Shown one piece after another: positions 1 through 8,812 of a DNA stretch of 64,000 nucleotides; the first letter of the stretch is position 1; every line of letters begins with the position of its first letter. This DNA comes from Curtobacterium sp. ISL-83 (GTDB lineage: Bacteria > Actinomycetota > Actinomycetes > Actinomycetales > Microbacteriaceae). Where the stretch lies: assembly GCF_018613895.1 (NCBI RefSeq), contig NZ_JAGGPH010000003.1, forward strand, positions 289,949 to 353,948, written 5' to 3'. The notes below the pieces were generated by a model. It searched no databases. It was not told the DNA's origin and saw only the letters and a program-made list of their open reading frames with translations. The position numbers and the translations under genes are program-made.

Positions 1-590
1 TCGGCGACCTCGAACCGGCGTTCCTCGGGCAGGTCGAGCAGCGTCGACGCGAGGTCGGCGGCCACCAGGTCGGAGTAGGCGGCGATGACGTGCTCGGCAG
101 ACTGGGCCTCACCCGGGAGCTCGTCCTCGGTGACCTCGTTCCACGTCGAGAACGTCGTCGGGCCCTTGCCGAACGGGGACGGCGTGGTCTTCGGCTTGCG
201 GAGGAAGAGCTGTGAGACCTCCCAGTCGCCCTGCCCGCGGTCCTCGATCGCGACGTCCTCGACGGTGGCGCGGATGCGCTCCTTCTTGATGAGGACCTTG
301 CGGCCGAGCATCTCGGCGATCACCCGGACCTCGCCGCCGCGCTGCTCGAAGCGGCGCATGTTGACGAGGCCGGTCGTGATGACCTGGCCGGCGCCGATGG
401 AGGTGATCCGGCCCACGCTCACGAAGATGCGGCGCTTGCCGGGGACCTCGACGATGAGGCCGACCACGCGCGGCGGATCCGCTCGGCGGTAGACGACCAG
501 GACGTCCCGGACCCTGCCGACACGGTCGCCCGCGGGGTCGAAGACGGAGCACCCGGCAAGGCGGGCGACGAAGACCTTCGTGGCGCTCAC
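1..590 (-). CDS. PRC-barrel / MgtE-N / CBS-type protein (3' part missing)
   Basis: The reading frame runs off the left edge, so only about the first 196 residues are visible. They begin with a small beta-rich segment in the style of a PRC-barrel (around residues 5-80, including AGCSVFDPAGDRVGRVRDV). A stretch like the MgtE N-terminal helical domain follows (…VAADLASTLLDLPEERRFEVA at the edge). Actinobacterial proteins of this plan usually add two CBS domains and are labelled magnesium transporter MgtE N-terminal-domain proteins. They lack the membrane channel and are probably regulatory. The GTG start is supported by TACGCT (602-597, minus strand) six nt upstream, which implies a leaderless message. 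It is divergent from the general-stress gene. The family call rests on partial sequence. Confidence 0.6.
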   Translation of the reverse strand, partial: MSATKVFVARLAGCSVFDPAGDRVGRVRDVLVVYRRADPPRVVGLIVEVPGKRRIFVSVGRITSIGAGQVITTGLVNMRRFEQRGGEVRVIAEMLGRKVLIKKERIRATVEDVAIEDRGQGDWEVSQLFLRKPKTTPSPFGKGPTTFSTWNEVTEDELPGEAQSAEHVIAAYSDLVAADLASTLLDLPEERRFEVA

Positions 591-783
591 CCGACCAGCG
601 TAGCCCGTGGCGGTGGACGCTTCCTGCTCCGTGGGGTCGCGTGGCGCCGGGGCGGCCGACGCCGGCGACCCGTACCGGGCCCTGCTCTGCGGCCCGTGGT
701 GTCCAGCGCGCTCGGCGCCGGGACGCGGTTGCTTCCCTGGGACCGCACGTGCGATTGCAAGCTGGTCGGTGAATGATGGCTGT

Positions 784-1830
784 GTGAGCAATCAGAGCCC
801 GTTCGCCGGACGCACCGCCCAGGCCTTCCCGACGCTGCCCCACGGCGACGTGCTCGGCACCTACGACAGCTACCCCGATGCCCAGGGCGTCGTCGCGAAG
901 CTCGCCGCCGCTGACTTCCCGGTGAACCAGCTCGCGATCGTCGGCAACGACCTCAAGACCGTCGAGCGCGTGACCGGCAAGATGACCTACGGCCGCGCGG
1001 CGATCGCAGGGGCGCTCAGCGGGCTCTGGCTCGGCATCTTCTTCGGCATCGTCCTGACGCTGTTCTCGCCGAGCGCGGGCGGCCTGATCCTCGCCGCCGC
1101 GATCATCGGTGCGGCGTTCGGGATGCTGTACGGGATCGCATCCTTCGCGATCACGAAGCGGCAGCGGGACTTCACGAGCGTGCACCAGGTGCTCGCCACG
1201 AACTACCAGATCGTCGTCGACCCCCAGCTCACCGGGCAGGCGCAGCGGATCCTCGGGCAGTCCGGGGCGACGCCCTCCACGCACTGGAACGAGGGGCCCC
1301 AGGTCGGCGGTCCGCAGGGCGGCGCGCCGTTCCGTGGGCAGCAGCCGTGGCGTCCGGGGCCGCCCGCGCAGAGTGGTCCGCCCGCGCAGGGCGGTCCGCA
1401 CGGCGGATCCCACGCCGCGCCGCGGGACGGCTCGCAGGGTGGAGCGTACGGCGCGCCGCAGGGGTCGCCCTACGGCGGCCACGCCACACCCCACGAGCAG
1501 CCTGGAGGCACGCAGCAGCCCGGTACGCCGGCCTCGGGCGCCCAGGCGGGTGCGCCGCGCTACGGCACGAACGACGGTCCCCGGTACGGGCAGGACCCAT
1601 CCGGTGCGCCGGCTGCCGGGACGCCCGCGGCACCGTCCCCCGCGTCGCAGCACCGCCCGGAGGACCCGCCCCGGTACGGCGAGCGGGTGACGGGGACCAC
1701 GCCGGTGTCGGCCCCGGTGGCGGGGGACGACGGGCACGTTGCCGAGAGCGGTGCGGCGGGGAGCGCTCCCTCCGATCCTGCGTCCGACGCTCCCGGGTCC
1801 GACCGCGCGAAGGGCGACGACCGAGCCTGA
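784..1830 (+). CDS. General stress protein (GSP17M/YflT-like) membrane protein
   Basis: This 348-residue protein starts with a small alpha/beta domain (residues 20-65, GDVLGTYDSYPDAQGVVAKL) typical of the general-stress-protein 17M/YflT family. Two adjacent membrane spans follow at about 72-95 and 98-123. The last 190 residues are a low-complexity tail rich in G, P, Q and A with repeated GGP/GAP and RYG motifs. The GTG at 784 is preferred over upstream in-frame codons because the conserved domain begins just after it and AATGAT lies six nt before it. The biochemical role of the family is not known. Annotation as stress-related comes from Bacillus homologues. The tail is probably cytoplasmic and disordered. 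Confidence 0.7.
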   Translation: MSNQSPFAGRTAQAFPTLPHGDVLGTYDSYPDAQGVVAKLAAADFPVNQLAIVGNDLKTVERVTGKMTYGRAAIAGALSGLWLGIFFGIVLTLFSPSAGGLILAAAIIGAAFGMLYGIASFAITKRQRDFTSVHQVLATNYQIVVDPQLTGQAQRILGQSGATPSTHWNEGPQVGGPQGGAPFRGQQPWRPGPPAQSGPPAQGGPHGGSHAAPRDGSQGGAYGAPQGSPYGGHATPHEQPGGTQQPGTPASGAQAGAPRYGTNDGPRYGQDPSGAPAAGTPAAPSPASQHRPEDPPRYGERVTGTTPVSAPVAGDDGHVAESGAAGSAPSDPASDAPGSDRAKGDDRA

Positions 1831-2138
1831 CCCGCTCGCCGAGTGGGCAGGACTCGCCGCTCAGGTCTGGCGAGGGTGCACGAACTGTCGCCTGGGCGTG
1901 GCCGGCGCGACACTTTCGGCACCCTCGGCGGAGCGGCTCGGGCGCGTTCCGGTGCCGGGCTGATGCCTCCGCCGGGCCCGCCGACGCCGGCGAGTGGGCA
2001 GGACTCGCCGCTCACGTCTCGCGAGGGCGCACGAGTCGTCGGCCGAGCGCGACCGGCGCGACACTTTCGGCACCCTCGGCGAACCGGCCCGGGCGCGTCG
2101 GGACCCGCCCCGCGCCTCCACCGTGCGGCCCGCGGCGG
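1831..2138. repeat. Convergent gap with a 151-bp direct repeat
   Basis: No gene is visible between the two convergent genes. Two imperfect copies of one unit start at 1841 and 1992, each opening GAGTGGGCAGGACTCGCCGC and containing CGCGACACTTTCGGCACCCT at 1909 and 2058. The opening block can fold as CGAGT-7 nt-ACTCG. The GACACTTTCGGCACCC block is the best conserved and was probably selected or recently copied. CGCGCCTCC at 2111-2119 is a partial copy of the dispersed 13-bp motif seen elsewhere in the window. The gap may serve as a bidirectional terminator, but there is no T tract. Confidence 0.75.
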
Positions 2139-2615
2139 CTACAGGACCTTGGAGTAGCAGACCGACAGGGGAGCTCCAACGTACGGTCCGAAGTTCGCGA
2201 TGCGGGTGAAACCCTCACGCTGGTAGAACGCGATCGCCCGCTTCTGCTCGGTCCCCGTCTCGAGGACGAGAGCCGGTGAACCGAGGTCGAGCGCGGCCTC
2301 CTCGAGTCGACGCAGCAGCGCTGTGGAGACCCCGGTGCCGCGGGACTCCGGCCGGACGTACATCCGCTTGATCTCCGTGATGCCGTCGTCGACGATCCGC
2401 AGGCCGCCGCACCCGAGGGGGGTGCCGGTCTCGTCGCGTGCCAGGAAGAACACGGCGATGGTGTCCGCCGTCGGCTTCTCACCGGGCTCGGTGTCGGCCC
2501 CGTACGCCCGGTCGATCTCGATCCGCTGCGCGGTGCGGAGCCGCTGGGCATCGGGGGAGTCGAAGTGCTCGACATCGATGGACACTGCGTTCGGGGAGAC
2601 CTCGGGCGTCGTCAC
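2139..2615 (-). CDS. GNAT-family N-acetyltransferase
   Basis: This 158-residue protein is about the full length of a single GNAT domain. The acetyl-CoA pyrophosphate-binding loop is R92-G-T-G-V after the beta-4 strand IKRMYVRPES. The strand LVLETGTEQKRAIAFYQREGF near the end matches motif B. Substrate cannot be told from sequence. The GTG start has TAGCCT at 2627-2622 exactly six nt upstream, so the transcript is probably leaderless. The gene lies 9 bp downstream of the aminopeptidase P gene on the same strand but has its own promoter-like element inside that gap and the end of pepP. Confidence 0.85.
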   Translation of the reverse strand: MTTPEVSPNAVSIDVEHFDSPDAQRLRTAQRIEIDRAYGADTEPGEKPTADTIAVFFLARDETGTPLGCGGLRIVDDGITEIKRMYVRPESRGTGVSTALLRRLEEAALDLGSPALVLETGTEQKRAIAFYQREGFTRIANFGPYVGAPLSVCYSKVL

Positions 2616-2624
2616 CCGCTCAGG

Positions 2625-4109
2625 CTAGCGCCCGGAGCGGGCGATCCACCCCTCCACTTCCGAGGGGGTCCTGGGGATGCCGATCGACAGGTTCTCGGCG
2701 CCGTCGGCGGTCACGAGGATGTCGTCCTCGATGCGCACGCCGATGCCGCGGAACTCCTCCGGCACGGTCAGGTCGTCCTGCTGGAAGTACAGGCCGGGCT
2801 CGATCGTGAACACCATGCCGGGCTGCACGATGCCGTCGATGTACAGCTCGCGGCGGGCCTTCGCGCAGTCGTGCACGTCGAGTCCGAGGTGGTGGCTCGT
2901 CCCGTGCACCATGTACCGGCGGTGGAACTGGTTGTCGGCCGGCAGGGACTCCTCGGCAGAGACCGGCAGGAAGCCCCACTCGGCGGTCTTCCGCGCGATG
3001 ACCTCCATGGCGGTGGCGTGCACCTGCCGGAACGTGATGCCCGGCTTCACGATGGCGAACGCGGCGTCGGCGGCTTCGAGCACGGCCTCGTACACCAGGC
3101 GCTGCACGTCGGTGAAGGTCCCGCTGACCGGCAGGGTCCGCGTGATGTCGGCGGTGTAGAACGAGTCCACCTCGACCCCGGCGTCGATCAGGATCAGGTC
3201 CCCGGGCTGCACGGCGCCGTCGTTCCGCGTCCAGTGCAGGATGCAGGCGTGGGGGCCGGACGCGGCGATCGTGTCGTAGCCGACGGTGTTGCCGTCGGCG
3301 CGGGCACGACGGTTGAAGGTGCCCTCGACGATGCGCTCGCCACGGGGGTGCGCGAGGACGGCGTCGAAGTCGGCGATGACGTCGTCGAAGCCGGCCTTCG
3401 TGGCGTCCACGGCGCGGCGCATCTCGTGGACCTCGTACGCGTCCTTGACCAGACGCAGCTCGGACAGGTCGCGGGCCAGGACGTCGTCGGTCGCGGGGGA
3501 GCCGTCGGTCTCGGCCGCACCACCGACGGGGCTGCCGAGGCGGGCGTCGAGCCCACGGGTGACGTCGTCGTCGGCTTCGCGGACCAGGAGGGCGGACGCG
3601 TCGAGTCCGTCCAGGACGGCGTCGAGCGTGCCGAGGTCGGCCGTGGCGAGGCCGAGGTCCGCGGCGACCTCGTCCAGCGAGGGACGCGGCCCCACCCAGA
3701 ACTCGCCGATCTCGGGGTTGGCGTAGAACTCCTCGGAGTCACGACCGGCGGTGGCGCGGAAGTACACGGTGGCGTCGTGGCCGGAACCGTTCGGCGTCAT
3801 CACGAGCACGGAGCCGACGACGGTGTCGGTGCCCCACCCGGTGAGGTGGGCGAACGCGGAGTGTGGGCGGAACGGGTAGTCGCAGTCGTTCGACCGGACC
3901 TTCGCCTGGCCGGCCGGCACCACGATCGTGCGGCCGGGGTGCAGCTCGGAGATCCGTGCGCGACGCTCGGCTGCGAACGCAGCCTGCTCGCGGGGCTCGG
4001 GGAGCGGGCGGTCACGCTCGGCCCACTGCGATCCGATGTAGTCCTTGAAGGTCGAGGAACCGGGGGTGGTGGATCGGTTGCTCGTCGCGCGGGGAGTCGT
4101 GTCGGCCAT
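2625..4109 (-). CDS. pepP: Aminopeptidase P family Xaa-Pro peptidase
   Basis: This 494-residue protein has the creatinase N-terminal domain (roughly 55-190) and the pita-bread metallopeptidase domain (roughly 215-485). The five dinuclear-metal ligands are visible: Asp in LIDAGVEVD (~311), Asp in TADITRT (~322), His in HGTSHHLGLDVHD (~405), Glu in TIEPGLYF (~437) and Glu in VRIEDDILVT (~459). It should remove N-terminal residues that precede proline, usually with Mn2+, in the cytoplasm. The first 35 residues are poorly conserved and may be disordered. ATG is the chosen start, and a weak GATGAT lies six nt before it. Confidence 0.92.
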   Translation of the reverse strand: MADTTPRATSNRSTTPGSSTFKDYIGSQWAERDRPLPEPREQAAFAAERRARISELHPGRTIVVPAGQAKVRSNDCDYPFRPHSAFAHLTGWGTDTVVGSVLVMTPNGSGHDATVYFRATAGRDSEEFYANPEIGEFWVGPRPSLDEVAADLGLATADLGTLDAVLDGLDASALLVREADDDVTRGLDARLGSPVGGAAETDGSPATDDVLARDLSELRLVKDAYEVHEMRRAVDATKAGFDDVIADFDAVLAHPRGERIVEGTFNRRARADGNTVGYDTIAASGPHACILHWTRNDGAVQPGDLILIDAGVEVDSFYTADITRTLPVSGTFTDVQRLVYEAVLEAADAAFAIVKPGITFRQVHATAMEVIARKTAEWGFLPVSAEESLPADNQFHRRYMVHGTSHHLGLDVHDCAKARRELYIDGIVQPGMVFTIEPGLYFQQDDLTVPEEFRGIGVRIEDDILVTADGAENLSIGIPRTPSEVEGWIARSGR

Positions 4110-4235
4110 GGGCCCATCATCGCACCGCCCGGCGAGCGTGCGCCGGATCGGTGTCCACTCGGCCGAACGGCCGGTCGAGGCGGCGAGCCGTGCAGCGTCC
4201 TGTGGGGCTCTTCACCTGCGGATACGATTGACGGC

Positions 4236-5108
4236 GTGCCAGACCCGTTCATCGACCTGCACGCCCACTCGAGCGTGTCCGACGGCACCGAGCGACCCGC
4301 CGACCTGATCCGGGCCGCTGCGGCTGCCGGGCTGGACGCCGTCGCCCTGACGGACCACGACACGACGGCGGGCTGGGCCGAGGCGTCGGCGACCGTCCGC
4401 GACCTGCCGATGACGCTCCTCCCGGGTCTCGAACTCAGCACGCGTGTCGGCTACCGCAGCGTGCACGTGCTCGGCTACCTCGTCGACCCCGACCACCCGG
4501 GGCTCGCGGCGGAGATCTCGAAGACCCGCGACGACCGGCGCGCGCGTGCGCGACGGATGGTGGACAGCATCGCGCGGGACCACGCGATCACGTGGGACGA
4601 CGTCATCGCCCAAGCCACCGAGGGTGCCACGATCGGGCGCCCGCACATCGCCGACGCCCTCGTCGCCCTCGGGCTCGAGCCGGACCGCTCGGCCGCCTTC
4701 CGTGGGATCCTGCACCCCGCCTCCGGGTACTACGAACCGCACGACGCACCCAGCCCACTCCGCGGGGTCGAGCTCATCCGGGAAGCCGGGGGTGTGCCGG
4801 TGATCGCGCACCCCGCTGCCTCGACGCGCGGGATCGTCATCGACGAACCCATGCTCCGGGAACTCGTCGACGCCGGGCTCGGCGGGCTCGAGGTCGACCA
4901 CCGCGAGAACCTGTCGCACGGCAAACGGACGCTCCTCGACTGGGCGGCACGGTACGACCTGTTCGTCACCGGCTCGAGCGACTACCACGGCACCGGCAAG
5001 CCGAACCGGCTCGGGGAGCACCGCACGGCGCGTACGTCGTTCGACGCGATCCTGGCCGAGGCGACCGGCAGCACCCCCGTCGTCGGCACCGGTTCCCGTC
5101 TGGCCTGA
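4236..5108 (+). CDS. PHP-domain phosphoesterase (RNase AM / YciV-like)
   Basis: This 290-residue, single-domain PHP protein has the metal-binding motifs HAH (residues 9-11), TDHD (39-42), VIAHP (about 189) and SSDYHG (about 247). The length and motif set fit the YciV/TrpH group, which dephosphorylates 3',5'-bisphosphonucleotides and trims 5' ends of RNA. A histidinol-phosphatase role is less likely. GTG at 4236 is chosen because TACGAT (4223-4228) lies seven nt upstream and the first metal motif follows immediately. The frame stays open far upstream, but that stretch is the antisense of pepP. Confidence 0.85.
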   Translation: MPDPFIDLHAHSSVSDGTERPADLIRAAAAAGLDAVALTDHDTTAGWAEASATVRDLPMTLLPGLELSTRVGYRSVHVLGYLVDPDHPGLAAEISKTRDDRRARARRMVDSIARDHAITWDDVIAQATEGATIGRPHIADALVALGLEPDRSAAFRGILHPASGYYEPHDAPSPLRGVELIREAGGVPVIAHPAASTRGIVIDEPMLRELVDAGLGGLEVDHRENLSHGKRTLLDWAARYDLFVTGSSDYHGTGKPNRLGEHRTARTSFDAILAEATGSTPVVGTGSRLA

Positions 5109-5148
5109 CGCCCGCGGCGCTGCTGCCGGCCGGCGACCTGGTCGGGCC

Positions 5149-5260
5149 GACTCGGCGTGGGCGACGGTTCCCGGGCCGCACGGCCCGAGATCGGTCCCGC
5201 AGCCCGAGATCGGTCCCGCAGCCCCAGACTCGGCGTGGCGGCCCGAGACCGGGCAGTCGG
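5149..5260. repeat. 19-bp tandem repeat in convergent gap
   Basis: GCCCGAGATCGGTCCCGCA occurs back to back at 5183-5201 and 5202-5220. A degenerate third copy starts at 5241, and ACTCGGCGTGG occurs at 5150 and 5229. The patch lies between the stop of the PHP gene and the terminator hairpin. It has no coding signal on either strand that I trust. Confidence 0.7.
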
Positions 5261-5267
5261 GGACGAC

Positions 5268-5299
5268 GAAGGGCCCGTCGCGGAAGCGACGGGCCCTTC
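5268..5299. terminator. Bidirectional hairpin between PHP and rhlE genes
   Basis: A perfect 13-bp stem (GAAGGGCCCGTCG, 5268-5280, with its complement at 5287-5299) closes a 6-nt loop. It sits 12 bp beyond the rhlE-like stop codon and 159 bp beyond the PHP stop, placed to stop both convergent transcripts. No long T run follows on either strand. Confidence 0.8.
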
Positions 5300-5311
5300 G
5301 GTCTGGAGGCG

Positions 5312-6832
5312 CTACTCGCCGTCCGAACCGCCCTGCGGTGTCGACGCGGTCGCCTCGGCCGAACCGGTGCCGGCTCCGCGACGACGGCGGCGACGCCGCC
5401 GCTTCGCGGCGCCGTCGGTGGCTCCCGACTCGGTCGCGACGTCGTCCGCCGGACCCGTGGTGGCGTCCGGAGCCGGGGACTCGGAGACGGGAGCCGGCGC
5501 GGAGGAGTGCTGGGAGCCTCCTGTCCGGGTCCGATCACGGGACCGTGCGCGCGACCCGTCGCGGGCACCGTCTCGTGCGCCGTCGCGGGGCGGGCGGTCA
5601 CTGCTGCGCTTCTCGGCGGGGGCGCCGGCCGTCGCTGCGTGCGACGAGGCGCCGGGCAGGCGGCCCTTGGTGCCGACCGGGATGTCGAGGTCCTCGAAGA
5701 GGTGCGGCGACGACGAGTAGGTCTCGGTGGGCTCGGGGATCCCGAACGCGAGGGCCTTGTCGATGAGCGTCCACTTGTGCAGGTCGTCCCAGTCGACGAA
5801 CGTGACCGCGATGCCCGTCTTGCCGGCACGACCGGTGCGGCCGACGCGGTGCAGGTACGTGTCGGGGTCGTCCGGGATCGTGTGGTTGATGACGTGCGTG
5901 ACGTCGTCCACGTCGATGCCGCGCGCGGCGACGTCGGTCGCGATGAGCACGTCGCGCTTGCCGGCCTTGAACGCGGCCATGGCCCGTTCGCGCTGCTCCT
6001 GGTTCAGGTCGCCGTGGACCGCTGCGGCGTTGAAGCCGCGGTCCTTCAGCTCTTCGACGAGCTTCGCCGCGGCGCGCTTCGTGCGGGTGAACACCACGGT
6101 CTTGCCGCGGCCCTCGGCCTGCAGGATCCGCGCGATGACCTCGTCCTTGTCGAGCGAGTGCGCGCGGTAGATGACGTGCTTGATGTTCGCCTGCATCAGA
6201 CCCTCGTCGGGGTCGGACGCGCGGATGTGCACCGGCCGCGACATGAAGCGACGGGCCAGCGCGACGATCGGAGCGGGCATCGTCGCCGAGAACAGCATGG
6301 TGTGCCGGACCTCGGGGATCGACTGGAAGATCCGTTCGATGTCCGACAGGAACCCGAGGTCGAGCATGCGGTCGGCTTCGTCGAGGACGACTTCCTGCAC
6401 GTGGGAGAGGTCGAGCATGTGCTGGCGCTGGAGGTCGATGAGCCGGCCGGGCGTGCCGACGACGATCTGGGCGCCGGCCTTCAGCTGCTCGATCTGGCCC
6501 TCGTACGCCTTGCCGCCGTAGATCGCGGCGATCGTGGTCGGCCGGTTCATCGCGGCGACCTCGAGGTCTTCGGTCACCTGGACGGCGAGCTCACGGGTCG
6601 GGACGACGACGAGTGCCTTCACCCCGGGCTCCGGCGCGGCGCCGAGCCGCTGGATGAGGGGGAGGCCGAACCCGAAGGTCTTGCCGGTTCCGGTCTTGGC
6701 CTGGCCGATGATGTCCTGGCCGGTCAGGGCGAGCGGGATCGTCTGCTGCTGGATCGGGAACGGTTCGAGGATGCCCTTCGACGCGAGGGCGTCGACGATG
6801 TCCTGCTCGATGGAGAGGTCTGCGAAAGTCAA
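5312..6832 (-). CDS. rhlE: DEAD-box ATP-dependent RNA helicase, RhlE-like
   Basis: This 506-residue protein has a complete two-domain DEAD helicase core: Q motif (FPIQQQ, 25-30), Walker A AKTGTGKT (45-52), PTREL (78-82), DEAD (151-154), SAT (182-184) and HRVGRTGR (328-335). From about residue 385 the tail is low complexity and ends in a run of seven to eight arginines, as in many actinobacterial RNA helicases, probably for RNA binding. The start is TTG with AGGTGA five nt upstream. Adjacency to the ferritin-like gene matches M. tuberculosis rhlE (Rv3211), recalled from memory. Likely roles are ribosome assembly and mRNA decay. Confidence 0.9.
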   Translation of the reverse strand: MTFADLSIEQDIVDALASKGILEPFPIQQQTIPLALTGQDIIGQAKTGTGKTFGFGLPLIQRLGAAPEPGVKALVVVPTRELAVQVTEDLEVAAMNRPTTIAAIYGGKAYEGQIEQLKAGAQIVVGTPGRLIDLQRQHMLDLSHVQEVVLDEADRMLDLGFLSDIERIFQSIPEVRHTMLFSATMPAPIVALARRFMSRPVHIRASDPDEGLMQANIKHVIYRAHSLDKDEVIARILQAEGRGKTVVFTRTKRAAAKLVEELKDRGFNAAAVHGDLNQEQRERAMAAFKAGKRDVLIATDVAARGIDVDDVTHVINHTIPDDPDTYLHRVGRTGRAGKTGIAVTFVDWDDLHKWTLIDKALAFGIPEPTETYSSSPHLFEDLDIPVGTKGRLPGASSHAATAGAPAEKRSSDRPPRDGARDGARDGSRARSRDRTRTGGSQHSSAPAPVSESPAPDATTGPADDVATESGATDGAAKRRRRRRRRGAGTGSAEATASTPQGGSDGE

Positions 6833-6914
6833 AGAATCACCTTAGTTCTGGTGCAAGTCCCGACCAGTCTACCGACGGGCCGGTCCGACGTCTCCCGCCC
6901 CGTATGCTTGACCG

Positions 6915-7631
6915 GTGGTGTCGTGGTGGAACCGGAAGCGCGCGGGACAGCTCGCGACCGCGTGGCTCGCGTCGCGGAGCCCTCGCGGCGGCAAGCCCGT
7001 CGAGCGTCTCCAGCTCGACGACGTCAGCCCCGAGCTCGACGTCTACCTCGGCCAGGCCGCCTACCTGCAGCTCTCCCTCTACGAGACCATGGGGCGCGCG
7101 GGGGCCTCGGCACCGACGCTCTCCGGCCGCCTGGTCACCGGTGTGCTCGCCACGACGGCACTCGACCGGCACCGCACGATCGTCGCCGAGATCGAGCGGA
7201 CCGGCGGCGACCCGGCGATCCTCATGGCGCCGCACCGTGAGGCCATCGACCGGTTCCTCGAGCGGACCAGCGGCGCGGACTGGTACGAGTCGATGCTCAC
7301 CGGCTACGTCACCGCCGGCATCCTGAACGACCTGTTCGGCAGCCTCCTCCGGTCGCTGCCGGCCGACGTCCGCCAGCGGTTCCGGACCCTCTTCGACGCG
7401 CGTGAGGAACCCGCCGTCGTCGAGGAACTGACAGCACACATCGCCGCCGAGCCGGAGGTCGGGTCGCGCCTGGCGATGTGGGGCCGCCGCTTGGTCGGCG
7501 ACACGCTGCTGGTCGCACGCTCCGCGCTGGCGTCGCACGCACGCGAGGACCAGTCGCGCCTCGAACCGGTGTGGACCGAGCTCATCGCGGCGCACACGCG
7601 GCGGATGGACGCGCTCGGGCTCACCGCTTGA
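6915..7631 (+). CDS. Ferritin-like fold protein
   Basis: This 238-residue, largely helical protein contains carboxylate/His pairs in helices, such as ELDVYLGQAAYLQLSLYE (about 38-55) and ALDRHRTIVAEIE (about 83-95). They fit the ferritin-like, MiaE-like four-helix-bundle family found next to rhlE in actinobacteria. Whether it binds two metal ions is not proved. Function is unknown, and an RNA-modifying oxygenase role is only a guess from the fold. Two GTG codons start the frame (6915, 6918). TATGCT at 6903-6908 lies exactly six nt before 6915, which supports that one. Its stop overlaps the next gene's TTG start. Confidence 0.7.
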   Translation: MVSWWNRKRAGQLATAWLASRSPRGGKPVERLQLDDVSPELDVYLGQAAYLQLSLYETMGRAGASAPTLSGRLVTGVLATTALDRHRTIVAEIERTGGDPAILMAPHREAIDRFLERTSGADWYESMLTGYVTAGILNDLFGSLLRSLPADVRQRFRTLFDAREEPAVVEELTAHIAAEPEVGSRLAMWGRRLVGDTLLVARSALASHAREDQSRLEPVWTELIAAHTRRMDALGLTA

Positions 7632-8785
7632 CCGCGCGCGGGGACCTCCTCGCTCCCGGTGGCTCGTGGGTACGAGCGCTGCTCGGGGGCGCAGCCATGT
7701 GGACGGCGTCCCGGATCCTCGTCACGACCATCGCGCTGGTCTCCCAGTGGGCGGCGACCGGTTCGCTGCTCGGGGGTCGGCCGTTCGCGGAGCTCCTGGC
7801 GCGGTGGGACGCTGGGCACTTCGCCGACATCGCCGCCCGCGGGTACCCGCTCGGGTCGACGGACGTGGCGTTCTTCCCCGGGTACCCGATTCTCGGCCGG
7901 GGTGTGGCCGCGGTCATCCGGCCGGTCACGTCGGATGCGGTCCCCGTCGCCATGATGCTGGTCGCCGGACTCGGAGGGCTCGTCGCCGCCGTCCTGCTCT
8001 GGCGGTTGACCGAGTCCACGGCGGGACCACGGGCGGCCTTCCTCGCCACGCTGCTGTTCGTCGTCGGCCCCTACGCGGTGTTCCTGCACGCGTCGTACTC
8101 GGAGTCGTGCTTCGCGGCGGCGGCGATCGGGGCCTGGTACTGCGCGGTCCGCGAGCGCTGGTGGTGGGCCGGGATCGTCACCGCGGTCGCCGGGACCTTC
8201 CGCGCCAACGGGCTCTTCCTGCTCGCGGCGATCGCGGTGCTCTACGTCACCCGGCGTCGGGCGGCCGGCAAGCCGGTCGTCGCGTGGCCGGCCCTCGGCG
8301 TCCTGATCGGGGTGCTCGGGTTCGCGGGCTACATGCTCGCGCTCTGGGTGCAGACCGGGCGCCTCGATGCCTGGTCGGAGGCCCAGCAACACGGCTGGGG
8401 GCGCGTGACGAGCACGCCGTGGACGGCGCTGGCGGACACCGTCCAGGCGGTGCTGCACCACCCGCTCGCCTCCGCGCGGCCGCAGTTCCTGCTCGACATC
8501 GTGTTCGCGGTGCTGCTGCTGGTGGCGGTCGGGTACTTCGTGGCGCGTCGGCGGTGGGCCGAGGCGGTGCTGCTCGGGCTGACGCTCGTGTCGCTCACGA
8601 CGAGTTCGACCTACGTGTCGCTCGCGCGGAACACCCTGACGCTGTTCCCGATCTGGATCGCGCTCGCGGCGGGGGCACAGCGGCACGCGGTCGGGCGCTG
8701 GATCGTGACCGGGGTGCTCGTCGTGGGGGTCGTGCTGCTCACGGCGAACACGCACCAGTTCACGCTGGGAGCCTGGGCGGACTGA
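7628..8785 (+). CDS. PIG-V-type GT-C mannosyltransferase
   Basis: This 385-residue polytopic membrane protein has about nine or ten hydrophobic spans. Features of the PIG-V/GT-C family are the acidic loop near the start (ARWDAGHFADIAARGYP, around residue 60) and YSESCFAAAA after the FLHASYSES turn (around 155). The family transfers mannose from polyprenyl-phosphate-mannose to lipids or glycans outside the membrane. Here the acceptor is unknown, with lipoglycan or protein mannosylation as candidates. The TTG start overlaps the ferritin-like stop as TTGA, so the two are translationally coupled. Confidence 0.75.
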   Translation: MTARGDLLAPGGSWVRALLGGAAMWTASRILVTTIALVSQWAATGSLLGGRPFAELLARWDAGHFADIAARGYPLGSTDVAFFPGYPILGRGVAAVIRPVTSDAVPVAMMLVAGLGGLVAAVLLWRLTESTAGPRAAFLATLLFVVGPYAVFLHASYSESCFAAAAIGAWYCAVRERWWWAGIVTAVAGTFRANGLFLLAAIAVLYVTRRRAAGKPVVAWPALGVLIGVLGFAGYMLALWVQTGRLDAWSEAQQHGWGRVTSTPWTALADTVQAVLHHPLASARPQFLLDIVFAVLLLVAVGYFVARRRWAEAVLLGLTLVSLTTSSTYVSLARNTLTLFPIWIALAAGAQRHAVGRWIVTGVLVVGVVLLTANTHQFTLGAWAD

Positions 8786-8812
8786 GCACGGTGCCAGCAG
8801 GCGACCTGATCG

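Noticed and set aside
2565..4235. N-terminal extension of the PHP protein
   Set aside because: It is the antisense of pepP. The first metal motif follows immediately after GTG 4236, which has a -10 seven nt upstream.
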